From assembly GCA_963971535.1 (NCBI GenBank), contig OZ020589.1, positions 73,645,245 to 73,709,244 on the forward strand: a stretch of DNA of 64,000 nucleotides, in the 5' to 3' direction. Positions 34,160 to 44,700 of the stretch are shown here, piece after piece (the stretch's first letter is position 1; every line of letters begins with the position of its first letter). The notes under the pieces are model-generated. The model saw only the letters and a program-made list of their open reading frames with translations. It ran no database searches and had not been told where the DNA came from. A program made the position numbers and the translations under genes. This DNA comes from Notolepis coatsorum (lineage: Eukaryota; Chordata; Actinopteri; Aulopiformes; Paralepididae).

Positions 34160-34235
34160 GTATTTGTCGGCCGATGGCTCTCGCTCGGCCTCCCTTGTGC
34201 ATGAGTGACGCCGAGCGAGAGCCACTACGATGCAG

Positions 34236-34529
34236 AACGTTAGGTTATGACTATAACCAAGTTCTGTTAGTAGTGGTGACGCTCGGCGTCCGACGCCGCT
34301 GCAGCCCTTGATCTCGCCTTGTGGTGGAAGCTTGGGAAGGAGGCGAGGGGGTGGCCCCACCCCGGCTTATATGGGTAAGCTGATAGGGGGTGTGGTCAGA
34401 CAAATATTGGGATATAAAGGTACATTGTGGTCTTTTATTCAGTGCGCGTGCACGTGCGAGGACAGTGCATGAGTGACGCCGAGCGTCACCACTACTAACA
34501 GAACTTGGTTATAGTCATAACCTAACGTT
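34236..34529. repeat. Fold-back with 55-bp perfect inverted ends
   Basis: AACGTTAGGTTATGACTATA begins the left arm (34236-34290). The same 55 bp is found inverted at 34475-34529. The interior (34330-34475) is the reverse complement of 27398-27540, so this fold-back and the left end of the composite insertion are relatives. It could be a solo terminal structure of one element family. Confidence 0.8.
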
Positions 34530-34900
34530 TCTAGCTATGACAGTGCAAAATGTGTTTATCTAGAGCAACTGCTCGAAGTGATGAAGATAAGGTTATGAAT
34601 GTATTGCTCAAAATGGAGTAGGTAATTGAAATGTATCCTCTATACCGAATATGGTGTTTTTGAAGAATGGGCGTTCTGTCAAAACCGTTTACAATTATGA
34701 ACATTGTGTATATATGGATACTGTTGTTTATGAGGACAACCAGGGGACCATTGTGATTACTAGGAACCCAATGTGTCAATATAGATGTAAACATGTCATT
34801 ATAAATAATATCATCTCATCAGGTATGTCACCGGTTTACTGTCCAATGGACGACAGAGTAATAGATACTATGAGGGAGCCTGTTTCAAATTAAAATTGAA
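34530..34900 (+). pseudogene. Copia RNase H fragment, right piece, to the stop region
   Basis: The frame from 34651 contains VYEDNQGTIVITRNPMCQYR, then CKHV, matching the EDNQG-(A)-NP-R-KH block of copia RNase H. Upstream bases carry stops. It is followed by the polypurine-like AAGTGGGAG directly before the 3' LTR. Confidence 0.75.
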
Positions 34901-35037
34901 GGGATTTTCAAAGGTCATGTTTAATGTGAAGATATTGACTGTCATACCCTATGGATGTTTTTGGGATTCTATTATTTCCTTTGTTAAATGTTTTTCCCAG
35001 AAATCAGCCAGTATGCTAATGCAAACCTAAGTGGGAG

Positions 35038-35373
35038 TGTTGAGATCAGAGGCTCTGTGTAGGATTGTTAGTAACTGTCTAACTGTACATATGGCTGTTT
35101 ACACTAGTAACTGTCTAGTTGCATATATATCTGTTCCCACTAGAGGGCGCTCTAGGCGGAGCCACCCAGGTACTCCACCTTGTGGCGAGTATAAAAGCAA
35201 AGGGATACTCCCATTTCGTTCTCTCCCCCAATGTCTCTCAGTGAGAGAAGAACATGTATGTTACTGCTGCTTTTTCCATGTGAATAAAAAGAAACCACGC
35301 CAGTTCAGGCTCAAGATAGAAACCATGCCTCTTGACCACATTATTGTCGCCCTATAGCCGAATTCTGTTAACA
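35038..35373 (+). repeat. Copia 3' LTR
   Basis: The 336-bp repeat of 21844-22215, preceded by the polypurine tract AAGTGGGAG (35029-35037) and followed by the TSD ACTAA (35374-35378). Confidence 0.93.
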
Positions 35374-35849
35374 ACTAATCATGACATTTATGACATACAT
35401 ATATGCAGTACTGTTACATTTGTGACATACAAGATATGCAAATATACAGTACTGTTAAACAGAGATCCTAACAGTAAATATATACAAGGGGGAGGGAACT
35501 GTACATTTATGATGAATTGAAAATGGGGGACCCTGATGTAAATAAGACGGAAGTCTTTCTCTGGTCTGCATCCCACCAACAATTGTGTGTCAAGCAGGAG
35601 AAAAAACAACCAGGTGCTCAAAAGGGAGAACTTGGTTAGCTCAGTTCAATATAGGTTAAGGTGCTCTTGGATCACCGGGAATGCAAATTAAAAATATATA
35701 TCAAACAGGCTATAAGTATAAGCATAGATAAATAATCAGTAAGCAATATACAGAAAAATATAATAGCCTATGTAGCCTATGTAAGGTACAATGAATAGCC
35801 TACACACAATACAATGGCAATAAACATATAGGATAGAAATCAAAGATAA

Positions 35850-36716
35850 CACATGAAGTCAATATCCTCATTTAGCCCAGGGGCATTAAGAGCGTCAAGG
35901 CTATGAATCCAGAATGTTTCCCTCTGATTGAGTTTGCGGATGCGGTCTCCGCCCCTAATAAGAGGTTTGATATGTTCAATGCCCACAATTTTCAGTATAG
36001 AATCGTTATTGTTGTGTACTTCTGTGAAATGTCTGGCTATGGGATAAACATGATTTTTTGGTTCTGATGGCGTATTTGTGTTCAGCTAAACGATCCCGCA
36101 GACGCCGCTTGGTACGACCTACATAGAAGATGCCAGGACAAGTACATGACAAGCGATAAATGACATGAGTGGTATTACAGTTAATAAAGTCATTAATCTT
36201 GTATGATCGCTGAGATTTAAAGTCAGTGAATGTCTTGGTTTGTATGACGTTGACACAGTGTGGACAATTCATACATTTGTAGGTTCCAATAGGTCTCCTA
36301 AGCCAAGACTCCTTAGTCGCGGGAGGAAGGTAGCTATGAACTAATTTGTCTCTTAATGTTGGAGCACGTCTGAAAGAAAAAACTGGAGGTTGAGGGAACA
36401 CTTGTCTGAGAGTGGGGTCACTATCAATAATGGGCCAGTTCGCATTAATGATGCGCTTAACGTGTCCCGCTGCTGTGCTAAATTGGGTCACAAAGAAGGG
36501 GCGGGACTGAGACTCGTTCCGTCGTCTACTTTCCTTGAGCAAATCAGATCTATTAAGTGTCTGTGCCTTATTACGTGCCCTTGCCACTACATCTGGATTA
36601 TACGATCGATTTTCAAATCTGGTAGTCATATCAGCAGCCTGTTGATGAAACTCACTATCACTATCACAAATACGACGTAAACGTTGAAATTGACCAAAAG
36701 GAATGTTGTCGATCAT
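35850..36716 (-). pseudogene. Penelope-like GIY-YIG endonuclease domain
   Basis: The frame starting IPFGQFQRLRR joins the RT thumb to a CMNCPHC cysteine cluster (148-154), then HVIYRLSC and IFYVGRTKRRLRDRLAEH (GIY and YIG motifs with downstream Arg and His). Within an A-run near 36050 the frame shifts. The other frame continues to about 35850 with FTEVH, RGGDRIRKL and PGLNEDID, the conserved C-terminus including the catalytic region. The domain nicks the target DNA in active relatives. Confidence 0.85.
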
Positions 36717-37947
36717 GTGAGGGGGATGGAAAGACTGAGTCAGCTCTCAAGAGGGTGTTACGTGAAGTTTTCTTTCTAAAAATGGTGGTGGGTAATTTAC
36801 CAAATATATCTTTTGAGATAGTAAGATCTAGAAAGTCAATAGTTGTTAAAGAATATTCTATGGACAGACGGATATTGTTATTTAAAGAGTTGAGATAACT
36901 ATGAAAAGCCAACAGTTCAGATTCATTGCCATCAAAAATAAATAATAGATCGTCAATATACCGGCCATACCAGGTGATATTGTGATACCAAGGATTGATA
37001 GGGTTGAGCACATACAACTTTTCCCAAAGGCCTAAAAAGAGACAAGCATAATTAGGAGAAAAACAAGAGCCCATAGGGACACCCATAACTTGTTTGTAAA
37101 ACCCATCTGTGAACATAAACACATTGTTATGGATAATCCATCTGGTCAAGTCAACAAGAAACTTGGTAGGGGGCAAAGCATCTCCTCTATCAGATAAAAA
37201 GTGTGTCAATGCTGTAAGACCTTCCTCATGATCTATGTTCTTATACAGACTTTCAACATCCATAGTTACTAAATAATGAGATTCTAAATTGGTAAGGTTA
37301 GCTAAACTATTGAGAACATCCGTAGTATCTTCAATAAAAGAAGGGAGTTGCTTAACATACGGTTTAATGAAGAAATCAATAAATTTAGAAGCTGGTTCTG
37401 TAAGGGTACCGTTACCAGATATAATAGGACGACCAGGAGGGTTGTCAAAGGGTTCCTTGTGTATTTTAGGAAGTAAATAGAAAGACGCTAAAGCAGGATG
37501 TTCGACCAATAAAAACTTAAGATCCTTATCAGAAATCCAATTAGCCTCCTTAGCATGGTTAAGTATTGTATGAAATTGTAATTTCATATCAGATAAGGGG
37601 CTACTAGTAAGTTTGACATAGTACTTAGAGTCTAATTGGCGTATGGCCTCTGAGATATATTGGTCTTTAGAAAGAACCACAGTAGCACCCCCTTTGTCAG
37701 CAGGTCGAATGATAATATCGTCACGTTTAGCCAGTTCATCAAGAGCAGTTCGTTCCTTATAAGTCAAATTACATTTGCGCACAGATTGCAGAGTAGTACT
37801 ACTGAAAAGTTTATTAATCTCATGGTCAACTTTCCTAGTAAAGGCTATGAGACTAGGGTTCGACACAATAGGAGCAAAATTAGACTTGGGTCTAAATAAT
37901 GGAAGAGAGTCAGGCATAGTTTCAGAGTCACTGATAAGGGCCGGCAC
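36664..37947 (-). pseudogene. Penelope-like reverse transcriptase domain
   Basis: The 427-codon frame carries, in order, ADKGGATVVLSKDQY (83-97), YLLPKIHK (157-164), GRPIISG (172-178), TMDVESLYKNI (motif A, 228-238), MGVPMGSCFSP (288-298) and RYIDDLLFIF (motif C with catalytic DD, 329-338). This order is diagnostic for Penelope-like elements. The frame is lost at LLRADS, where the adjoining frame continues with IPFGQFQRLRRIC. The ATG at 37947 may not be the natural start. Confidence 0.88.
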
Positions 37948-38639
37948 AGCGTCCGTTTCGAGATCCGGCTGGGAAGCAGTGCGGGGATACTCATGTGTGT
38001 GTCCAGATTGATGGTGATACCAGGTCTTAAGATGTAAGTTACGATAAAATCGAAATAAATCGACAACATCGAAACATGTTGATTAGATTTTAAATGACTT
38101 AGCCACCTTTAATAAAGGCCTTTTAACCATCTTCCCTCTGGATTTTTACATCTTTTTGAGTGCCTGGATCGACTCTCTTCTCTGAAAAATTGTGTGTATT
38201 GAGCCGTAATGCAGATTTTGACAACAAAATTAACAATATGATGCCGCAAGTTCTGTTATATTTCAATTGCCTTACTTATTTACATAAATATAAGGTAACG
38301 GTATACTTTTGCTATATGCTATACACTACAGTCTATATGATGTGGTGGGTACGTATGATGGTAATTAAGGAATGGTGAATATTATGTTTAATGTAAATAT
38401 GTGTATACTGGATATGAACAGCAGTATTATAGGCCTTAGGCCTACAGCAGTATTGTACAGCCAGCATATACTTTTGCTCACACAATATCTTGAATGAATG
38501 AGTTTATTTATTTTGAACATAAATTGAAAATAAATAATAATAAAAACAAGTAATAAACAGATTAAAAAACAAACAAGCAGTTCATGTATTGTAAAATAGC
38601 TTAGACATAGCCTACTTGCATAGAATAGTCATGATAATG

Positions 38640-39308
38640 TATAATATTGCTGGCTGTACTGCTGTAGGCCTATAATACTGCTGTTCATATCCAGTATACA
38701 CATATTTACATTAAACATAATATTCACCATTCCTTAATTACCATCATACGTACCCACCACATCACATAGACTGTAGTGTATAGCATATAGCAAAAGTATA
38801 TACCTTATATTTATGTAAATAAGTAAGGCAATTGAAATATAACAGAACTTGCAGCATCATATTGTTAATTTTGTTGTCAAAATCTGCAGTACGGCTCAAT
38901 ACACACAATTGTTGGGGGGATGCAGACCAGAGAAAGACTTCCGTCTTGTTTACATCAGGGTCCCCCATTTTCAATTCATCATAAATGTACAGTTCCCTCC
39001 CCCTTGTATATTTACTGTTAGGATCTCTGTTTAACAGTACTGTATATTTGCATATGTTGTATGTCACAAATGTAACAATACTATATGTATGTCATAAATG
39101 TCATGATTAGTTTAGATTATGATTAGATTAGATTTTTATATCTGTATATTGAGTATGTCATAAATGTCATTATGAATTGAAAATGGGGGACCCTGATGTA
39201 AACAAGACGAAAGTATTTCTCTGGTCTACCGTCTGCATCCCCTTAACAATTGTGTGTATTGAGCAGCTGTACTGTACTGTACCCATTCTGCAATCTGTTA
39301 ATAAACTT

Positions 39309-39343
<35 letters not shown>

Positions 39344-39345
39344 CC
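38640..39345. repeat. Right arm of the inverted duplication (intact, empty site)
   Basis: Reverse complement of the left arm pieces at 21640-21843, 35374-35590 and 38188-38480. It lacks the copia element (site GTCATGATTAGTTTAGATT near 39102-39120) and the Penelope-like element (ACACACAATTG near 38911). It ends in an (AATC)n LINE A tail at 39310-39345. Confidence 0.82.
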
Positions 39346-39690
39346 AGACCGCCGGACCTGAGAGCGCCGCTGGCTCTGCGGCTCTGCAGTTGCATACTAT
39401 TCTCCACTTGCACAACCTGAAAGTAGTCACTTCCGGCTGACTTCCGGTTGCCAATGGTACTTCCTGTCCCTAAAACCTTTACATTGGTTTTAGCTACTTT
39501 TCTCCCCTTATTTAAACAATTTTGTCGTCACAGAGAGGCAATGAAACGTTTGTATTATTATAGTATAGAATGTATTTTATAAGCAAACGTTTGTCAGCAG
39601 GGTTTTTGGGCTGTATTTCATGTAAAAACGTTCACTGTTAGTTTACTTGCTCACGCTAATTAAGGCTAATACTGGCTAACAGAAGCTAGC

Positions 39691-40323
39691 GCAAGAAACG
39701 ACGCCGCAAAGTATTGTTTATAGTGCATTTCTTGCCACCTTATAGCATTTGTACATTTGTATGACAGTCTATAATGCTCCCGTGAGGTTTTTCCGGACGT
39801 TTTGGTAATGATTTTAACTATAAAATCATATTTCTAAATGACAGGAAGTTGATGAAAACTGGCCGGAATAGCTTTGAGCTAACGATCTTTGCCAATGCAT
39901 TGCAAGAAACAACGCCGCAAAGTATTGTTTATAGTGCATTTATTGCCACCTTATAGCATTTGTACATTTGTATGACAGTCTATAATGCTCCCGTGAGGTT
40001 TTTCCGGACGTTTTGGTAATGATTTTCACTATAAAATCATATTTCTAAATGACAGGAAGTTGATGAAAATTGTCCGGAATAGCTTTGAGCTAACGATCTT
40101 TGCCAATGCATTGCAAGAAACAACGCCGCAAAGTATTGTTTATAGTGCATTTCTTGCCACCTTATAGCATTTGTACATTTGTATGACAGTCTATAATGCT
40201 CCCGTGAGGTTTTTCCGGACGTTTTGGTAATGATTTTCACTATAAAATCATATTTCTAAATGACAGGAAGTTGATAAACTGTCCGGAATAGCTTTGAGCT
40301 AACTATCTTTGCCGATGCATTCC
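39691..40323. repeat. Three tandem 211-bp units
   Basis: Units start with GCAAGAAAC at 39691, 39902 and 40113, a constant 211-bp period. Each contains CGCCGCAAAGTATTG and TTTCCGGACG. Only one corresponding unit exists in the right arm, so the left arm expanded. Confidence 0.85.
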
Positions 40324-40417
40324 ATTATAAACGTAACGTTAGTTGTTCAAAACATTACCCGTCTATATAATTTGTTCCTCAACGTTATATAGACGGGTAA
40401 TGTTTTGTAAACTAACT

Positions 40418-40605
40418 GCAGCCTGCTACAGTTAGAAGCTAACGTTAGCCAGCAAGCTGCAGCTTGCTAGTTAGAAGCTAACGTTAGCCAGCAAGCTGCA
40501 GCCTGCTACTGTTAGAAGCTAACGTTAGCCAGCAAGCTGCAGCCTGCTACAGTTAGAAGCTAACGTTAGCCAGCAAGCTGCAGCCTGCTACAGTTAGAAG
40601 CTAAT
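40418..40605. repeat. 41-bp minisatellite at the centre of the inverted-repeat element
   Basis: Unit starts at 40418, 40459, 40498, 40539 and 40580 contain GCAGCCTGCTAC and the palindrome GCTAACGTTAGC. Confidence 0.85.
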
Positions 40606-41160
40606 GTTGAGGAACAAATTATATAGACGGGTAATGTTTTGAACAACTAACGTTACGTTTAGAATGGAATGCATCGGCAAAGATCGGTAGCTCAAAGCTA
40701 TTCCGGCCAGTTTTCATCAACTTCCTGTCATTTAGAAATATGATTTTATAGTGAAAATCATTACCAAAACGTCCGGAAAAACCTCACGGGAGCATTATAG
40801 ACTGTCATACAAATGTACAAATGCTATAAGGTGGCAAGAAATGCACTATAAACAATACTTTGCGGCGTCGTTTCTTGCGCTAGCTTCTGTTAGCCAGGAT
40901 TAGCCTTAATTAGCGTGAGCAAGTAAACTACAGTGAACGTTTTTACATGAAATACAGCCCAAAAACCCTGCTGACAAACGTTTGCTTATTAAATACATTC
41001 TATACTATAATAATACAAACGTTTCATTGCCTCTCTGTGACGACAAAGTTGTTTAAATAAGGGGAGAAAAGTAGCTAAAACCAATGTATTTGGATGGGAC
41101 AGGAAGTACCATTGGCAACCGGAAGTCAGCCGGAAGTGCCTACTTTAAGGTTGTGCAAGT

Positions 41161-41440
41161 AGTGTATTGGAAGCAGAGCCGTATCTGAAGGTACAAAGGA
41201 GGTAGGCGGATGTGAAACGCCGGAAACATGCTGTCAACGGCGACATTATGATAACAAGGGATGCACTGGAATCTGGAACAAAACAAAACACATCTACGAT
41301 CTATGTTGAGCGGAGCCCACGTTACAAACCCAGAAACAATTGACAAATAAAAGCAACAGCGCTCGATTCAGTTCGTGAAACACGAGTAATAATCTGGATA
41401 ACCATACCAAGACAACGAATTTACTTACCGGTTCAGGCGA
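41161..41440 (+). promoter_or_regulatory. Probable XPA promoter and 5' UTR
   Basis: Only 280 bp separate the giant inverted-repeat element from the XPA ATG. No TATA box is evident. The core promoter must lie here or inside the transposon arm. This is inferred from position. Confidence 0.5.
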
Positions 41441-41741
41441 ATGAACACAATGAACTCAACAGGGAATGCTGCTCCTGTTCCCAAGCCCGAGGACTCGGAG
41501 TCCAAAGTGTCTACCTCCTCCTCCGTCGAACTTTCCGCAGCGGTTCTGGCGAAAATTGAGCGCAACAGACAGCGGGCGTTGATGCTTCGACAAGCCCGAC
41601 TGGCTAGTCGATCTTTGGCCGCTGTTGACGGCGCGACTTTGGCAAAAGTTGCCAAGACTATCGACACTGGTGCGGGGTTCTTCCTCGAAGAAGACGAGGA
41701 TGAGGAAGATCAAAGGGCCAAGAATGTGGTCCATCAGCCAG
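41441..41741 (+). CDS. xpa: XPA exon 1
   Basis: Encodes residues 1-100 plus the first base of codon 101. It holds the RPA32-binding-type helix ([20 protein letters not shown]) and the ERCC1-binding region. The donor is CAG|GTGGGC. This single exon covers what is split into two exons in human XPA. Confidence 0.93.
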
Positions 41742-44700
41742 GTGGGCTGGGACTCGGCGTGCGTGTTTTACTCTGTGTGCATGTAACGGGGGGGACCCTG
41801 ATGTAAACAAGACAAACGTCTTTCTCAGGTCTGCACATTGATTGATTGATTGAAAAGTTTATTAACAGATTGCAGAATGGGTACAGTACAGTACAGCTCA
41901 ATACATACAATTGTTAAGAGGATGCAGACCTGAGAAAGACTTTCGTCTTGTTTCCATCAGGGTCCCCCATTTTCAATTCATCATATGACACACATGACAT
42001 ACAGATACAGTACTGCTACATCTATACATTTATGACATACCAGATTTTCAAATACAGTACTGTTTGTGATACTAAAAAAAATCCAGAAGAAGAGTATATA
42101 CATTTGACATAGAAACTGTGCATTGGGGGAGGTTGGGTAGGTGGGGTGGGGCTGTACATTGGAGGTGGGGGGGGGGGGGGGGGGGGGTTGGGTAGGGGGG
42201 GGAGGGCACTGTACATTGGAATACTGACATACATTTGACATGGAAACTGTACATTGGAGGAGGTTGGGTAGGTGGGGTGGGGTTGGGTGGGGCTGTACAT
42301 TGGAATACTGACAAAGCCATGCTTGGTCTTTATTGTACAACTGGGTTAGGACATTTGTAGGGGCCAGTTTTGAATTGCAGTCTCCCGTAGGTGTTCTTTG
42401 AGAGTGTTTTTGAAGGTGGGTAGTGATTTACATTCCTTTACAGCTTTGGGTAGGCCCCAGGGCGTTCCACATTGTTGTGGCATAATTGCGAAACGTGTTT
42501 AGTCCCTTGTTTGAGCCGAATCTGGGTTTTACATGATTTGTGGAGCTCCCTCTGGTGTTGTGATCGTGGTATTCACTGACCTTTGGGAAGTATTTTGACA
42601 TGTACATGGGTACCTTGGTCGTGTAGTGTATCTTGTAGACCAGGCCCATTGCAAGTTGCTGTACTCTGTTGTCTACTCTAAGCCATCCTAGGTTGGCAAA
42701 GTGTGCAGGGGTGAGGTGGGTTCTAGGAGTCAGGTCAAGTAGTAGTCTGACTAGTTTGTTTTGAGATGTTTGTAATTTGGTTTTTAGTGCCTTAGAGGTG
42801 CTTTGGTACCATGAGGTGCAAGCATAGTCGTAGTACCCTTGAATGAGTGCTCCTGCCAGAGTCTTCAGGGTATTCTTGTTTACCAGGGAGGAGATCCGGT
42901 ACAAGAATCGAGTTCGTTGATTGACTTTTTTTATTACATTGGATGCCATTTTGTCACAGGAAAGATTAGCCTCTAGGATGGAACCCAGGTAGGTAATTTC
43001 ATCTTTCCTTGTGACAATATTGTCACCCACTGTAACTGAGAAGCCGTCTGTTTTGCTGAGTTTGTTATTTGAACCGAAGAGAATGGACTCTGTTTTGCCC
43101 ATGTGTAATGATAGTTTGTTGTCGGCGAGCCATATGCAGATTTTGCCTAGTTCCGAGCTGAGGGTTTTTTCAACCTGCAACTTGTTCTTGTCAGAGACCA
43201 GTAGGGCTGAGTCGTCCGCAAACAGGAACAAGTTGCAGTCACAAGCTGACGACATGTCATTTGCATAAATTAGGAACAGTAGTGGTCCTAGTATGCTTCC
43301 TTGTGGAACACCACAGTTCACTGTGAGGGGGGGGGGGGATAGGGTACCGTTTACCTCCACCATCTGTTCTCTCCCCTCCAGGTAGGATTGTATCCAGCTC
43401 ACTGATAAACTATCAAAACCAATTGCTTTTAGCTTGTCAATCAGAATGGTGTGATTGACAGTGTCGAAGGCCTTTTGTAGGTCTAGCATGACCATGCCGC
43501 AGTATTTGCCCGCGTCCACCTCTTGCTTGATGTGGTCGTTCAAATAGAGAAGGCATGTGTCAGTGGAGTGGGATGTTCTGAAGCCAGATTGGAATTCGTA
43601 GATTAGATTTTTATCCGTAAGGTACTTATCGACCTGTTCGTATACTATTTTTTCCATGACTTTCGAGATGGATGTAAGGATAGAAACAGGGCGGTAGTTG
43701 CCTGGGTCTAATTTGCTGCCCTTTTTGTGCAGGGGTGTTACTCTCGCTATTTTGAAGTCCTTGGGGACGTGTCCCTGTTTTATGGAGAGGTTTATTATGT
43801 GTGTGATGACTGGGGTGATGGCGGCTGCTGAGTCTGAGGAATTTGGAGGGGATGTTGTCATGGCCAGTGGCCTTGTTCGGTTGGAGGGCGCTCAGTTTAT
43901 TGAGTACCTCATCTGTAGTTACCATTTCCAGTTTGAAATCGTCTTTGTGGACGCCTAGGTTCTTGTAGTATGCTACTATGTGTTCTACCCCATACTGCCC
44001 TGAGTGGGAGGGTAGTTTGTTTACCAGTGTTGTGGCTATGTTTGTGAAGAAAGTGTTTAAGTAATTGGCTACATCCAGTTTGTCTGTGATGAGCGTGTTG
44101 TCCGTCTTTATGTTTATGTTTGAGAACCTGGTTTTAAGTTTTTTACTGCAGCCTAGTTGATTATTGAGTAATTTCCAAAGTTCACGTGGTTTATTTTTGT
44201 TTTCCTCAGTTTTGTCATTGATGAAATTTTTTTTTGCAGTTTTTATCATGGAGTTTACGTAATTTCTTAGTCTGTTTCTTTCTAGTTTGAGTTCAGTCAC
44301 GTGGGCTTGGAGTTCACTGCTCGTGCTTTTGGTAAGCTTTGACTGACTTTTATGAAATTCAGAGCATTTTTTGTCTCTGGCTTTCATAGCGGTCAGTATT
44401 TCAGTGTGCATCCACGGCTCAGCGCGATTTTTTACCCTGGTGGTTCTTAGGGGGGCCATGTTGTTTAGTATTGTTGACGCAGGGAACAAAATTAACTTTT
44501 TGACTTACCAGCCATTTGGCTGGTAGATTTTAAAAACAACCAGCCAGGCAGATTTTTTACCAGCCAAAAATTTTAAATTGCTTTTTAGTATATCGCCATG
44601 TGTTATTATTACTATATAATACTCTCATATGCTATTTTCAATTAATATCATAAACAACATAAGGAATATTAGCATAATTTTGAGTGGACTGAAGGAATGA

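Larger units (their letters stand above)
27356..34529. mobile_element. 7.2-kb composite insertion of uncertain class (DIRS-like ends, two 5S-like copies)
   Basis: The insertion separates the two halves of copia RNase H. Its left 42 bp (27356-27397, GTTCTGCATCGTAGTGGCTC onward) are repeated in perfect inverted orientation at 34197-34238. The outer right end (34236-34529) is a related fold-back. Both junctions carry GTT and no longer TSD is seen, which fits tyrosine-recombinase (DIRS) integration, and the terminal style resembles fish DIRS ends from memory. No reverse transcriptase, methyltransferase or recombinase frame was found. The body is two near-identical 2.73-kb units separated by an inverted 577-bp block. 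The class assignment is weak. Confidence 0.45.
21844..35373 (+). mobile_element. Ty1/copia retrotransposon, ends complete, coding region broken
   Basis: Terminal repeats of 372 bp and 336 bp (TGTTGAG...TTAACA) flank a gag-protease-integrase region in copia order. The 5-bp TSD ACTAA lies at 21839-21843 and 35374-35378. The LTRs differ by four substitutions and one 36-bp indel. Most of the reverse transcriptase (after 25340) is missing or unrecognisable, and RNase H is split by the insertion at 27356-34529. Gag has frame breaks. The element is therefore defective. The empty site survives at about 39105. Confidence 0.93.
35591..38187 (-). mobile_element. Penelope-like element with 10-bp TSD
   Basis: The minus strand encodes a Penelope-type reverse transcriptase followed by a GIY-YIG endonuclease. 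AATTGTGTGT is found at both ends (35581-35590 and 38188-38197), and the right arm of the inverted duplication has this site only once. Frameshifts at about 36710 and 36050 make the copy inactive. Confidence 0.88.
21640..38480. repeat. Left arm of an old inverted duplication, split by copia and Penelope-like insertions
   Basis: The arm consists of a minus-oriented LINE A tail (21640-21843), a plus-oriented LINE A tail (35374-35590) and non-LINE sequence (38188-38480). These three pieces are contiguous, in inverted order, at 38640-39345. The two gaps correspond exactly to the copia element and the Penelope-like element. About 160 bp separate the left and right arms. Confidence 0.8.
39406..41160. 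mobile_element. Giant inverted-repeat element next to the XPA promoter
   Basis: Left end ACTTGCACAACCTGAAAGTA and right end, inverted, ACTTGCACAACCTTAAAGTA start arms of about 500 bp that stay nearly identical inward (CACTTCCGGCTGACTTCCGG is shared). The centre contains three 211-bp tandem units, a second inverted pair (40329-40383 with 40606-40660) and 41-bp tandem repeats. No transposase or clear TSD is seen. It could be a MuDR/Foldback-like nonautonomous element; the class is unknown. Confidence 0.7.

Noticed and set aside
33734-34360. 208-codon minus-strand ORF at the right end of the composite insertion
   Set aside because: Low-complexity Pro/Arg/Thr composition, crosses the unit/terminus junction and the fold-back, and matches no known family.
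41981-42340. Proline-rich ORFs on the minus strand near 42000-42340, and similar ones at 53729-53985 and 61417-61694
   Set aside because: They are translations of the pyrimidine-rich LINE A 3' UTR in three frames.
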